This document shows, piece by piece, positions 9,400 through 18,200 of a stretch of 64,000 nt of DNA (position 1 is the first letter of the stretch; each line of letters opens with the position of its first letter). A program made the position numbers and the translations under genes. The DNA lies in the NCBI GenBank assembly GCA_002729695.1, contig PBYQ01000036.1:62001-126000 (forward strand), written 5' to 3'. A model generated the notes under the pieces. It was not told the origin of the DNA. It did not search any database and saw only the letters and a list, made by a program, of their open reading frames with translations. The DNA is from Citromicrobium sp. GTDB lineage: Bacteria > Pseudomonadota > Alphaproteobacteria > Sphingomonadales > Sphingomonadaceae.

Positions 9400-10086
9400 G
9401 TGCAACACGATCTACCCGAAAGCTGGCGCGACGTACTCGAGCCGGTGCTGGCCACGCCCGAGGCCCGCAAGCTCGGCGGGTTTTTGCGCGCCGAGGAAGC
9501 TGCGGGCAAGGCGATCTATCCGCCGCAAGGCAGCCGCCTGCGCGCGCTCGAACTGACCCCGCTCGACGCGGTCAAGGTCGTGATCCTGGGGCAGGACCCG
9601 TATCATGGGCCGGGGCAGGCAATGGGGCTGAGCTTCTCGGTGCCGGGCGGCGTGAAGCATCCGCCGTCGCTGCGGAATATCTTCAAGGAACTGGCGGATG
9701 ACTGCGGAATCGCACCGCCCACGTCGGGGGACCTGACGACTTGGGCCGAGCGCGGTGTGCTGCTGCTCAACAATTCGCTGACTGTCGAGGCGGGGCAGGC
9801 GGGCAGCCACGCGGGGCGCGGGGGGGACGCGATCACCGATGCCTGCGTGGCCGCGGTCGCTGCGCGCGCAGAGCCCGCGGTTTTCATCCTGTGGGGCAGC
9901 CATGCGCAGGCCAAGGCTTCGCGGATTGCAGAGCTGAATGCGCCGACGCGGCACTGCGTGATCCGCTCCCCGCACCCGAGCCCGCTTTCCGCCCATCGCG
10001 GATTCTTCGGTTCGAAGCCGTTCAGCCGTGCGAATGCGTTTCTGGAAGAGGCCGGGCGCGATCCGGTCGACTGGCGGCTCGACTAG
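9400..10086 (+). CDS. ung: uracil-DNA glycosylase, family 1
   Basis: Removes uracil from DNA as the first step of base-excision repair. The 228-residue protein carries the water-activating motif GQDPYHG (catalytic Asp66), the uracil-contact region GLSFSVPGGVKHPPSLRNI, the VLLLNN strand, and the DNA-intercalation loop SPHPSPLSAHRGFFG with the catalytic His. The start is a GTG at 9400 with GGAG eight bases upstream; no better ATG exists. It stands alone, divergent from rnd and convergent with the membrane protein at 10096. Confidence 0.96.
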   Translation: MQHDLPESWRDVLEPVLATPEARKLGGFLRAEEAAGKAIYPPQGSRLRALELTPLDAVKVVILGQDPYHGPGQAMGLSFSVPGGVKHPPSLRNIFKELADDCGIAPPTSGDLTTWAERGVLLLNNSLTVEAGQAGSHAGRGGDAITDACVAAVAARAEPAVFILWGSHAQAKASRIAELNAPTRHCVIRSPHPSPLSAHRGFFGSKPFSRANAFLEEAGRDPVDWRLD

Positions 10087-10095
10087 GCTTTCGCC

Positions 10096-11187
10096 TCAGG
10101 CCACATCGTCGAGGCGCGACAGGCGGTCGAGCGCACCGCGCAAGGCGCGATCGATATCGGGCGTTTGCGCCGCTCCGGGTGCCAGCGCCGATTCGTGCCT
10201 GTGACTGCCGGAGCGTGGCGGCGCGGTAGGGATATGCTGCGGCTGCGACCCGGCAAAAGCGCCATCGTCGGCACCGTGCTGCTGGCCCTGCAACGCGCGG
10301 GCGAGTCGCTCGACCAGTTCGGCCACGCCGAGTTCCTGAAGCGCAGGCTCCTCGGCACGCGGCCGGGGCCAGACCGGCGGCGGGGGCGGGGCCGTGTCGC
10401 TGGCAGGGGTGCGATCGGGCGCGGCTTCGGGTGCAGGTTCCCATGACGCCGTTTCCCATGCGGGCGCCGGTTCGTCGAATGCGGGCGCATGCCGCAGGTC
10501 TTCATCCTCGTCGGGGGCGATGAAGTCCGCGAACGGGTTGTAGCGCGTCGGTTTGGGATCGCGCGCCTCGCGATACGCGGCGGGGCGATCGTTCTCCGGC
10601 GGTACGCTCGCGGCCCGCGCGGGTGGAGGAGGGACCGGCACTTCGTCCAGCTCGCCGACATTATACGCATCCGAATCGCTCCAGGCGGAGGCGAAATAGG
10701 GATCGTCGATCGGCGGACGGACCTCGTCTGTCAGGTCGAACGCGTCGTGGTCCGGTGCGTCGGAGAGGTCGGCATCGTCTGCGAACGGGAGATCGAAGTC
10801 GTCATCCTCGTCGTCGTCGTCGCTCCCCAGGCCGAGCGCCGCGCGCACGTCGAGCGGCGGCCGGGTGGCGCGCTTGCGGGGCCTTTTGACGGCCGGCACG
10901 GCAGGGCTGGTACCGTCGTCGCGCACCCGGCTGGCGATGAACAGGCCGAGCAGCAGGCCGATGCCCGCCGCGCCCAGCGCAACGATGATCCGGGTCTGCG
11001 GGCCGAACGGCGAATTGCCGCCAAAGACCATGTCGAACAATACGGGCGGCAGGAACAGGCATCCGCCGCCGAACAGCGCGGCAAACCACAGCGCGACCAG
11101 CGCCGGGAACGCCTTGCTCGACGTCAGTCCGTCGGGCCTGGAAACGTCATCATCGAGGTCGAATTCGGCCAAGCTTCCTTCCTTCAT
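10096..11187 (-). CDS. two-helix membrane protein with long acidic, Pro-rich tail
   Basis: A 363-residue protein of unknown function. Two hydrophobic helices lie in the first third (AFPALVALWFAALFGGGC..., and IIVALGAAGIGLLLGLF). The remaining 250 residues are a soluble, low-complexity region with an Asp/Glu cluster (DDDDEDDDFDL), Pro-rich runs and a short C-terminal helix (LGVAELVERLARALQ). The ATG at 11187 overlaps the stop of the upstream glycosyltransferase as ATGA, which decides the start and indicates translational coupling. Such tails can act as protein-interaction platforms, but no role can be assigned. It probably belongs functionally with the glycosyltransferase. Confidence 0.72.
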   Translation of the reverse strand: MKEGSLAEFDLDDDVSRPDGLTSSKAFPALVALWFAALFGGGCLFLPPVLFDMVFGGNSPFGPQTRIIVALGAAGIGLLLGLFIASRVRDDGTSPAVPAVKRPRKRATRPPLDVRAALGLGSDDDDEDDDFDLPFADDADLSDAPDHDAFDLTDEVRPPIDDPYFASAWSDSDAYNVGELDEVPVPPPPARAASVPPENDRPAAYREARDPKPTRYNPFADFIAPDEDEDLRHAPAFDEPAPAWETASWEPAPEAAPDRTPASDTAPPPPPVWPRPRAEEPALQELGVAELVERLARALQGQQHGADDGAFAGSQPQHIPTAPPRSGSHRHESALAPGAAQTPDIDRALRGALDRLSRLDDVA

Positions 11188-12458
11188 CGCGCGGCCCCCT
11201 GGCGGGCGCGGACGCGCGTTTCCGGCTGCATCCATGCCGCGCTTTCGGGCGACCGATCCGTCGGACTGCCTAACAAGCGATGGTAAACGCTCTGATAACG
11301 ACGACTATTGATCTGCCAGTCGCGCTCGGCGGCGATGAAGGCGCGCGCGCGGTCGCGCATCGCGGGCCACGCATCGCGACCGTCGAGCATGTCGGCAAGC
11401 GCGCGAGCGGTGCCAGCGGGATCGTCTGCGGGGAACAGCACGCCGGTCTCGCCCTGCTCGATCAGTTCGCGGTGTCCGCCGACGTCGGACGCGGCGACGA
11501 TGCGCCCCTGCGCCATGGCTTCGAGCGGTTTGAGCGGCGTCACCAGATCGGTCAGGCGGCTGCGTTTGCGCGGGAAAGCGAGCACATCGATCAGCGCGTA
11601 GTAATCGGCGACCTCGTCGTGCGGCACCCGGCCGGTGAACACGATCGAATCGCTGGCGGGCGAGGCGGCAGCCTGCGCGCGCAAAGCATCGTCCTCGGGC
11701 CCGCCGCCGACCAGCAGCAGCTTTGTCTCGGGATGGCGTTCGCGCAGCAGCGGCAGCGCCGCGATCAGGTCGTCGAGCCCTTCGTAGGGGTAGAAACTGC
11801 CGATGAAGCCGATCACCGGGCCGTGGTCGAGGCCCAGTTTCGCGGCCAGCAGCGGATCGCGCGCGGCGGGCGTGCCGAACTGCGCGAGATCGACCGAGTT
11901 GGGCGAGATGCCGATCTTCTCCGGCGCGAAGCCGCGCGCGATCAGATCGTCGCGCAGGCCCTTGCAAATCGTGAACACGGCGTCCGCGCGTTCAACCACG
12001 GCATTTTCCAGCGCGCGGGTCAGCCGGTACTTGGCCGATCCTTCGCTGCCGGTGCCATTGCCGACCGCTGCATCCTCCCAGAAAGCACGAATCTCGTAGA
12101 CCACGGGGATGCCCAGCTTGCGGCCTGCGCGAACCGTGGCGAGGCCCGACAGGGCGGGCGAGTGCGCATGCAGGATATCGGGCCGCCATTCGCGCGCCAA
12201 TTCGAGGATCGCGTTCGCGTGCGCGGAAACCTCGCGCCATTCGGCGACCAGCGGCGGTCCGCCCGATGCGGTGCCGGTGCGGTGGAACCGCAGCCCCTCG
12301 CAGGTTTCGTCCGCGGGTCCATCGGCGGAATGACGCGGGCCGGTGATCCCGCGCACATCGAGCCCATCCGCAGCCTGCGCGCGCATGATCGCCCGGGTGC
12401 GGAAGGCATAGCCGCTGTGCATCGGCAGCGAATGGTCGAGAACGTGGAGTACGCGCAT
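11184..12458 (-). CDS. exosortase-A-associated glycosyltransferase, GT4-like
   Basis: A 424-residue retaining glycosyltransferase with two Rossmann domains. The N-terminus MRVLHVLDHSLPMHSGYAFR matches the family of glycosyltransferases found with exosortase A/PEP-CTERM systems (the Daro_2409 type, from memory). Donor-site features are the GFIGSFYPYEGLDDLI segment, the LLLVGGGPE strand, and the KPLEAMAQGRIVAASDVGGHRELI motif with its E-x7-E spacing. It is divergent from a small protein and the exosortase-linked O-glycosylation ligase 260 bases away, supporting a role in building an exopolysaccharide or protein glycan. It is translationally coupled to the downstream membrane protein. Confidence 0.87.
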   Translation of the reverse strand: MRVLHVLDHSLPMHSGYAFRTRAIMRAQAADGLDVRGITGPRHSADGPADETCEGLRFHRTGTASGGPPLVAEWREVSAHANAILELAREWRPDILHAHSPALSGLATVRAGRKLGIPVVYEIRAFWEDAAVGNGTGSEGSAKYRLTRALENAVVERADAVFTICKGLRDDLIARGFAPEKIGISPNSVDLAQFGTPAARDPLLAAKLGLDHGPVIGFIGSFYPYEGLDDLIAALPLLRERHPETKLLLVGGGPEDDALRAQAAASPASDSIVFTGRVPHDEVADYYALIDVLAFPRKRSRLTDLVTPLKPLEAMAQGRIVAASDVGGHRELIEQGETGVLFPADDPAGTARALADMLDGRDAWPAMRDRARAFIAAERDWQINSRRYQSVYHRLLGSPTDRSPESAAWMQPETRVRARQGAAR

Positions 12459-12578
12459 GGCACGGCGGGCCTAGCGCAGGCGTACTTAACGCCGCGTCAA
12501 CTCCGCGCTGCTAGCGAACCTGTCACGCTGGGCGAAAGATTGCCCGCAACCGGTCGTGCGCAAAGGAGTGAGCCACCC

Positions 12579-12722
12579 GTGATCGACATGCTGGTCATCG
12601 TTGCGATCCACGGGCTCCTGCTGCTCGCAGGCTATCGCCTGATGCTGCGCGAGGATCTCGACGAGGACCCGCTGCTCGAGAGCGAAGGCGAAGCGCACGT
12701 TCGAGGCGACCGGGCGCCGTGA
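12579..12722 (+). CDS. 47-residue single-pass membrane protein
   Basis: A small gene that starts with GTG at 12579, with AAGGAG eight bases before it, and ends in TGA overlapping the GTG start of the O-glycosylation ligase (GTGA). The product has one transmembrane helix (about residues 3-22, LVIVAIHGLLLLAGYRLML) and an acidic tail (REDLDEDPLLESEGEAH). The strong ribosome site and coupled stop/start argue that it is a real gene and a partner or leader of the ligase. I do not recognise a family. It could equally act mainly to set ligase translation. Confidence 0.6.
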   Translation: MIDMLVIVAIHGLLLLAGYRLMLREDLDEDPLLESEGEAHVRGDRAP

Positions 12723-14116
12723 CGGATCTTTTCCTCCTCGGCTTTTTTGCCGTCTTCCTGCTGTTCGGGCTGAAACGCCCGTTCCTGTGGGTGTGCCTCT
12801 ACCTCTACGTCGATATCCTCGCCCCGCAGAAGATGGGATACGGCCCGATCACCAGCGTGCCGGTTTCGCTGATCGCCTTCGCGGCGGCCTTCGGCGGCTG
12901 GCTGGCGCTGGACAAGAAGACCCGGCCCACCTTCACCCTGCGGCAGGCGATCATGCTGTTCCTGCTGTTGTGGGCGTGGTTCACGATGCAGGGCGCGCAG
13001 TTCCCGGTCGAGGCGTCGGAAAAATGGGACTGGGTGTGGAAGACGCTGGTCTTCGCGATGTTCCTGCCGTTCACCGTCACCACGCGCCTGCGCTTCGAAG
13101 CGGCGGCGCTCGTCATGGTGCTGACCGCGGGGGCGATCATCATTTCGGGCGGGATCAAGACCGTCCTGGGCGGCGGCGGGTACGGCACGCTGGCGTTCTT
13201 CGTGAACGACAACAGCGGCATCTACGAAAGCTCCACCATCTCGACGGTGGCGATCGCCATCATCCCGCTGCTCTACTGGTTCACCCGCCACGGCACGGTG
13301 TTTCCCCCCAGCCTGCCGGTGAAGCTGTTCGCATTGGGGCTTGCCGGGGCATGCCTGCTGATCCCGATCGGCACGGAAGCGCGAACCGGGCTGGTGTGCA
13401 TCGCGATGCTGGGGCTGCTGGTCTTGCGCGAAAGCAAGCACAAGGTGCTGATGATGGTGGGCGGGGTGCTGCTGTGCGTCGCCGCCTTCCCCTTCCTGCC
13501 GCAAAGCTACGCCGATCGCATGGCGACGATGACGCAGGCCGACGAGGATGAGAGCGCCTCCACCCGCGTCGCGGTATGGGAATGGACGCTCGACTACGTG
13601 AAGGAGCATCCGCTTGGCGGCGGGTTCGAGGCGTATCGCGCCAACAGCTTCACCTATCGCATGCCGCAAACCACCGGCACCGGCAACATGACTAGCACGA
13701 CCTATGAGAAAGTGACCGACGAAGGGCGCGCCTATCACTCGGCGATCTTCGAGATGCTCGGCGAACAGGGCTGGCCGGGGCTGGGCGCGTGGCTGCTGTT
13801 GCAGGCGCTGGGGCTGATCCAGATGGAGCGGGTGCGACGCCGGATGCGCAAACGCGCCGACCCGCAGCTCGAATGGCTCGGCCACCTGGCGATCGCGCTG
13901 CAATATGCGCAGCTGATCTACCTCGTCGGCGCGCTGTTCCAGGGGATCGCGTGGCAGCCCTTCATCATGATGCTGGCAGGGCTCCAGATCGCGCTCGCAA
14001 TCTACGCGAAGCGCTTTGATTCGCCGCGCGAGGCGACTGTGGGAGAGCGCTTGGCCGCCCAGAGGCGCGCCGGTGCTCCCGATGCCGTAGCGACAGGCCC
14101 GGCTCCATTGCGCTAG
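12719..14116 (+). CDS. exosortase-A-associated putative O-glycosylation ligase (Wzy/WaaL-like)
   Basis: A 465-residue polytopic inner-membrane protein with about ten helices, similar to the probable O-glycosylation ligases linked to exosortase A. The N-terminal half matches the DUF5935 type (FLWVCLYLYVDILAPQKM) and a large periplasmic loop between later helices carries RVAVWEWTLDYVKEHPLGGGFEAY and YHSAIFEMLGEQGWPGLGAWL, typical of the Wzy_C/O-antigen ligase family. It is expected to transfer or polymerise a lipid-linked glycan at the periplasmic face. Start GTG at 12719 overlaps the preceding 47-codon gene. No exosortase or PEP-CTERM substrate is in the window. Confidence 0.87.
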   Translation: MTDLFLLGFFAVFLLFGLKRPFLWVCLYLYVDILAPQKMGYGPITSVPVSLIAFAAAFGGWLALDKKTRPTFTLRQAIMLFLLLWAWFTMQGAQFPVEASEKWDWVWKTLVFAMFLPFTVTTRLRFEAAALVMVLTAGAIIISGGIKTVLGGGGYGTLAFFVNDNSGIYESSTISTVAIAIIPLLYWFTRHGTVFPPSLPVKLFALGLAGACLLIPIGTEARTGLVCIAMLGLLVLRESKHKVLMMVGGVLLCVAAFPFLPQSYADRMATMTQADEDESASTRVAVWEWTLDYVKEHPLGGGFEAYRANSFTYRMPQTTGTGNMTSTTYEKVTDEGRAYHSAIFEMLGEQGWPGLGAWLLLQALGLIQMERVRRRMRKRADPQLEWLGHLAIALQYAQLIYLVGALFQGIAWQPFIMMLAGLQIALAIYAKRFDSPREATVGERLAAQRRAGAPDAVATGPAPLR

Positions 14117-14170
14117 GGCGCGGCATACGGCATGGAGCGCGCACAAATCCAAGCAAAAGGAGAGGCGCGC

Positions 14171-14620
14171 ATGACCCCCCAAGAAATCGCAGAAAAGGTC
14201 GGCGAGCAGATCGGCACCAGCCCCTGGGTCGAGATCAGCCAGGAACGGATCAACCAGTTCGCCGAGGCGACGGGCGACCATCAGTTCATCCACGTGAACG
14301 AAGAAGCGGCCAAGATGACGCCGTTCGGCGGCACCATCGCCCACGGCTTCCTGACGCTTTCGATGATCCCCTACCTCAGCGCCGAAAGCGACCTGCCCAA
14401 GCCCGACGGGATCAAGATGGCCGTCAACTACGGCGGCAACAAGACGCGCTTCATCAACCCCGTCCGCTCGGGCAAGCGCATTCGTGGCCACTGGAAGCTG
14501 CTCGAAATGACCGAGAAGCGCCCCGGCCAGTGGCAGCAGACGGTCGAGATCACGATCGAGATCGAAGGCGAGGATAAGCCCGCCCTGATCTGCGAATGGA
14601 TGACGATGTTCTTCGTCTAA
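14171..14620 (+). CDS. MaoC-family dehydratase ((R)-enoyl-CoA hydratase-like)
   Basis: A 149-residue hot-dog-fold protein. The hydratase motif is present as FAEATGDHQFIHVNEEAA followed by FGGTIAHGFLTLS, giving the Asp and His catalytic pair of (R)-specific enoyl-CoA hydratases and the related NodN proteins. It likely hydrates a trans-2-enoyl-CoA, possibly feeding (R)-3-hydroxyacyl-CoA to PHA synthesis, which would fit the neighbouring thiolase; the exact substrate is not visible. Start chosen at the ATG at 14171 with a clear AGGAGAGG ribosome site. A palindromic repeat pair separates it from the thiolase. Confidence 0.9.
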   Translation: MTPQEIAEKVGEQIGTSPWVEISQERINQFAEATGDHQFIHVNEEAAKMTPFGGTIAHGFLTLSMIPYLSAESDLPKPDGIKMAVNYGGNKTRFINPVRSGKRIRGHWKLLEMTEKRPGQWQQTVEITIEIEGEDKPALICEWMTMFFV

Positions 14621-14630
14621 ATCCCTGTCG

Positions 14631-14706
14631 TGAGTCCCAGCGGAAGCTGGGACCTCATGCGATCAGGCAGCAAGAATATGGAGGTCCCAGCCTTCGCTGG
14701 GACTCA
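14631..14706. repeat. pair of inverted REP-like palindromes
   Basis: Two 26-base units in opposite orientation (14631-14656 and 14681-14706). Each is itself a hairpin with stem GTCCCAGC/GCTGGGAC and a four-base loop, and the flanks TGA and CTC are also mirrored. The units match at 24 of 26 positions when one is reversed. The arrangement resembles a bacterial interspersed mosaic element made of two REP sequences and could stabilise the maoC mRNA or end transcription. Confidence 0.8.
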
Positions 14707-14723
14707 GCAAGAGGACCCTTCCC

Positions 14724-15905
14724 ATGACCCGTAGTGCAGTCATCGTTTCCACCGCACGCACCGCCATCGGCCGCGCCTACAAGGGCGGCTTCAACGACAC
14801 CAAGGGCGCAACGCTCGGCTCGTACTCGCTCGCCCCCGCGATCGAGCGTGCGAAGATCGAAGCCGGCGAAATCGACGACGTCATCTGGGGTGCCGCGCTC
14901 CAGCAGGGTGCGCAGGCGGGCAATCTCGGCCGCCAGGTCGCGCTGCGCGCCGGTTGCCCGATCTCCGTTTCGGGCATGACCATCGACCGCCAGTGCTCCT
15001 CGGGCCTGATGGCGATCTCGACCGCTGCGAAGCAGATCATCGTCGACAACATGGATATCGTCGCGGGCGGCGGCCAGGAATCGATCAGCCTCGTCCAGAC
15101 CCCCGAAATGCGCGTCATGCCCGATCCCGAGCTGATGGCGATGCACAACGCGGTCTACATGCCGATGCTGCAGACCGCCGAAACCGTCGCCAAGCGCTAC
15201 GGCATCGACCGCGACGCGCAGGACGAATACGCGCTCCGCTCGCAGCAGCGCACGGCGGCTGCGCAGGAAGCGGGCAAGTTCGACGACGAGATCGTGCCCG
15301 TCACCGTCACCATGAAGGTGAAGGACAAGGAAACCGGCGAAGTCTCGGACAAGGAAGTGACCGTCGCCAAGGATGAAGGCAACCGGCCCGAAACCACGCT
15401 GGAAGGGCTGCAGTCGCTCAACCCCGTGATGGGCCCGGGCAGCACGATTACCGCCGGTAACGCTAGCCAGCTCTCCGACGGTTCGTCCGCCAGCATCCTG
15501 ATGGAAGAAAAGCTCGCCGAAAAGCGCGGCCTGACCCCGCTTGGCCGCTATGTCGGCATGGCGGTTGCGGGCACCGAGCCCGACGAGATGGGCATCGGCC
15601 CGGTCTTCGCGATCCCCGCCGTGCTCGAACGCACCGGCCTGAAGATGAGCGATATCGGCTTGTGGGAGCTGAACGAAGCTTTCGCGGTGCAGGTGCTCTA
15701 CTGCCGCGACAAGCTCGGCATTCCGGACGAAGACCTCAACGTCAACGGCGGCTCGATCTCGATCGGCCACCCCTACGGCATGACCGGCGCACGCTGCGTC
15801 GGCCACGCGCTGATCGAAGGCAAGCGTCGCGGTGCGAAGTACGTCTGCGTGACCATGTGCGTCGGCGGCGGCATGGGCGCAGCGGGCATCTTCGAGGTCC
15901 TGTAA
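14724..15905 (+). CDS. acetyl-CoA acyltransferase (thiolase)
   Basis: A 393-residue degradative or biosynthetic thiolase that cleaves or forms beta-ketoacyl-CoA. The nucleophilic Cys91 lies in DRQCSSGLM, the second active-site region is [10 protein letters not shown] (His), and the C-terminal base Cys is in [11 protein letters not shown]. Compared with classic PhaA (CGSGL, GHPIGASG) these motifs vary slightly, so beta-oxidation or another acyl chain length is as likely as acetoacetyl-CoA formation. GAGG is followed by the ATG. It is downstream of the MaoC gene and 22 bases before the DUF5996 gene. Confidence 0.93.
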   Translation: MTRSAVIVSTARTAIGRAYKGGFNDTKGATLGSYSLAPAIERAKIEAGEIDDVIWGAALQQGAQAGNLGRQVALRAGCPISVSGMTIDRQCSSGLMAISTAAKQIIVDNMDIVAGGGQESISLVQTPEMRVMPDPELMAMHNAVYMPMLQTAETVAKRYGIDRDAQDEYALRSQQRTAAAQEAGKFDDEIVPVTVTMKVKDKETGEVSDKEVTVAKDEGNRPETTLEGLQSLNPVMGPGSTITAGNASQLSDGSSASILMEEKLAEKRGLTPLGRYVGMAVAGTEPDEMGIGPVFAIPAVLERTGLKMSDIGLWELNEAFAVQVLYCRDKLGIPDEDLNVNGGSISIGHPYGMTGARCVGHALIEGKRRGAKYVCVTMCVGGGMGAAGIFEVL

Positions 15906-15927
15906 CGCCCGCATAACGGAGACTGAC

Positions 15928-16881
15928 ATGGCTGGACGGTGGCCCGCGCTCGATTTCGAGGCCGAGAAATCGGTTTACGGCACCGTCCACGCTTTTCTCC
16001 AGGTGATCGGCAAGCTGCCGACCCGTGCCTTGCCGTGGTGCAACCACTCCTGGCACCTCGCGATGCTGGTCGTACCGACCGGCTTTCGCACCTACCCGCT
16101 ACCCACCGACGCAGACGAGGCCGAGATCCTGCTCGATTGCCTCGCCTCGCGCCTCGTCCTGACGACCTCCGACGGGCGCGAGCGGACTATGGCCATCACC
16201 GGGCAGAGCGTGGCGGCCTTTCATTCCGAGCTGAGCGATATGCTGCGCGATGCGGGCGTCGCAACCTCGATCGACGGCGGCCCCAACGAGGTCGAGGAGG
16301 CGATTCCCTTCGCGCAGGACGATGCCCCGCGTTCATGGGACGGCGACATCGTGCGACGGCTCCACCGCGCCTTTTCCGATGCGGCGCGGGTCATGTACGA
16401 ATTCCGCACCGGATTCGTCGGCAAGTCCAGCCCCGTGCATCTGTTCTGGGGCAGCTTCGATCTGGCGGTGACGCGCTTTTCGGGCCGCGAGGCACCGTTT
16501 CACCCGGGCGGCTTCCCCAACCTGCCCGACGATGTCACGCGCGAAGCCTACAGCCACGAGGTCGCCAGCTTCGGATTCTGGCCGGGCGGAGGCGGGGTCG
16601 AGGAAGCGGCGTTCTACGCCTATGGCTACCCCACGCCCGATGGCCTGGGCGAGGCGACCATCGCGCCTGCCGCGGCCTATTGGCACACCGATCTGGGCGA
16701 ATTCGTGCTGCCCTATGCCGCAGTGTGCACCGCCGATAACCCCGATGCCGTCCTGCGCGAATTTCTCGAAAGCGCCTATCGGGCGGTCGCATCGCGTGCC
16801 AAATGGGACTGCGAGGCGCTCGACATTCCGGCGGGTCGCCCCGGCAAACCCTACGACGTAGCGGCCCATCGGCGCGGCTGA
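15928..16881 (+). CDS. DUF5996 family protein
   Basis: A 317-residue cytoplasmic protein of the DUF5996 family, whose function is unknown to me. Recognisable family segments include WPALDFEAEKSVYGTVHAFLQVIGK at the start, PWCNHSWHLAMLV, HLFWGSFDLAVTRFSGR, and YSHEVASFGFWPGGG. There is no signal peptide or membrane helix. It follows the thiolase by 22 bases in the same direction and may be read through from it, although nothing in its sequence suggests acyl-CoA chemistry. CGGAGACTG precedes the ATG. Confidence 0.88.
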   Translation: MAGRWPALDFEAEKSVYGTVHAFLQVIGKLPTRALPWCNHSWHLAMLVVPTGFRTYPLPTDADEAEILLDCLASRLVLTTSDGRERTMAITGQSVAAFHSELSDMLRDAGVATSIDGGPNEVEEAIPFAQDDAPRSWDGDIVRRLHRAFSDAARVMYEFRTGFVGKSSPVHLFWGSFDLAVTRFSGREAPFHPGGFPNLPDDVTREAYSHEVASFGFWPGGGGVEEAAFYAYGYPTPDGLGEATIAPAAAYWHTDLGEFVLPYAAVCTADNPDAVLREFLESAYRAVASRAKWDCEALDIPAGRPGKPYDVAAHRRG

Positions 16882-16912
16882 CGGGCCCAACGCTCTTCTG
16901 GAAGGACGTTTC

Positions 16913-17557
16913 ATGCTCCGGTCCCTCGCCAGCCTTTCGATCGTCGCTCTGCTCGCTGCCTGTTCGCCCGGCCCGGATGACAGCGCGGACGGGCCAGCGG
17001 ATGAAGCGAGCGCATCGCCGACCGCAGGCGCGGCAGAACAGGCGACCGGGCCGGATGACATGTCGGACGACGGGCAGGCGCCGCCCGCGAAAGGCTACGC
17101 CTCCAGCTACACCAAGCTCGATCTCGACATCTGCGACGTGCTCGACAAGAGCACGGGCGAGGGGAGCTGGATCGAATTCCGGTGCCCGGGCCTCAAGGAT
17201 ATCCCCCTGTTCGTGAGCGAGGGCGACGGGCGTTTCGATGTCGATGCGGGCATCAAGAACGGGGATTTCGCCACGATATCCGCCTTCAACGAGATCGGCG
17301 ATACGATCGAATGGCGGCTCCGCGACCGCGTGCCCTTCGCGGTGATCTTCCGCTATCGCGACGTCAGCATGGAAAGCTCGCCCCGCTCGGTGCTCGCAGT
17401 TGAAACCATCGGGAGCGACGGCGTGCCCGGCTGCCGGGTGGCGCAGATCGACGGCAGCGCCGCCAGAGCCAACCAGCGCGCGCGTGAAATCGCGGATACC
17501 GAGGCCGCCGGTTTCGACTGCGCGAGCGAACCCCGATATATCGGCAATGCTCGCTAG
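16913..17557 (+). CDS. lipoprotein of unknown function
   Basis: A 214-residue predicted lipoprotein. The signal peptide ends LLAACSPGPDD (lipid-modified Cys17), followed by an acidic, Ala/Pro-rich linker to about residue 60 and then a folded domain with four Cys residues (ICDV, FRCPG, GCRV, FDCAS) that could form two disulfides in the periplasm. No family is recognised. GGAAGGACG lies before the ATG. It starts 31 bases after the DUF5996 gene. Confidence 0.72.
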   Translation: MLRSLASLSIVALLAACSPGPDDSADGPADEASASPTAGAAEQATGPDDMSDDGQAPPAKGYASSYTKLDLDICDVLDKSTGEGSWIEFRCPGLKDIPLFVSEGDGRFDVDAGIKNGDFATISAFNEIGDTIEWRLRDRVPFAVIFRYRDVSMESSPRSVLAVETIGSDGVPGCRVAQIDGSAARANQRAREIADTEAAGFDCASEPRYIGNAR

Positions 17558-17591
17558 CGCGCTGCGCCCTTCGATGTGCTAGGGTGCGGCA

Positions 17592-18197
17592 ATGGGCATC
17601 ATCGAACTTCTCGGCCTTGCAGGAAGCGTCAGCCTGCTGTCGGGCTGGCGGCTTTATGCGACGATCCTGATCACCGGGCTCGCGATGCGCAGCGGGTGGG
17701 TCCCCCTGCCCGAGCAGCTGCAGGTGCTCGACGTGCTCGCCAATCCGTGGGTGCTGGGTGTGGCGGGTGTCGGCGCGGTGATGGAATTCCTTGCCGACAA
17801 GGTGATGTGGCTCGATTCGATCTGGGATGCGATCCACTCGCTGATCCGGCCCGTCGGGGGCGCGTTGCTGGCGCTGGCGATCGTCGATCCCGGCGATCCG
17901 ACATGGCAGGTCGTCGCCTTCCTGCTTGGCGGAGGGGCTGCCTTCGCGGCGCATGCCGGCAAGGCGAGCGCGCGTGCAGCGGTCAATGCCAGTCCCGAGC
18001 CGGTCAGCAATGTCGTTGTCTCGACCGCAGAAGATGTCGCGACCGTCGGGCTGCTGGCGCTGGCGATCGCCAACCCGGTTGCGGCTGCGGTGATCGCAGC
18101 CGTGCTGCTGGTAATCAGCATCGTGCTGATCGTGGTGGTCGGGCGCGCGGTCCGGCGCTTCTTCAGGCGAACGCGCGAGCGACCAGGCGCCGTCTAG
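17592..18197 (+). CDS. DUF4126 membrane protein
   Basis: A 201-residue polytopic protein with five or six hydrophobic segments, matching the DUF4126 family: SLLSGWRLYATILITGLAMR near the N-terminus, a conserved FLADKVMWLDSIWDAIHSLIRPVGGALLA segment, and a central ASPEPVSNVVVSTAEDVA motif between the last helices. The family is widespread but not characterised; a transport or channel role is only a guess. It starts 34 bases after the lipoprotein gene and converges with phaZ, whose stop is 3 bases away. Confidence 0.85.
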   Translation: MGIIELLGLAGSVSLLSGWRLYATILITGLAMRSGWVPLPEQLQVLDVLANPWVLGVAGVGAVMEFLADKVMWLDSIWDAIHSLIRPVGGALLALAIVDPGDPTWQVVAFLLGGGAAFAAHAGKASARAAVNASPEPVSNVVVSTAEDVATVGLLALAIANPVAAAVIAAVLLVISIVLIVVVGRAVRRFFRRTRERPGAV

Positions 18198-18200
18198 CGC

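Noticed and set aside
12485..12505. CtrA-like TTAA-N7-TCAA upstream of the glycosylation genes.
   Set aside because: One mismatch in a short degenerate motif; not enough for a call.
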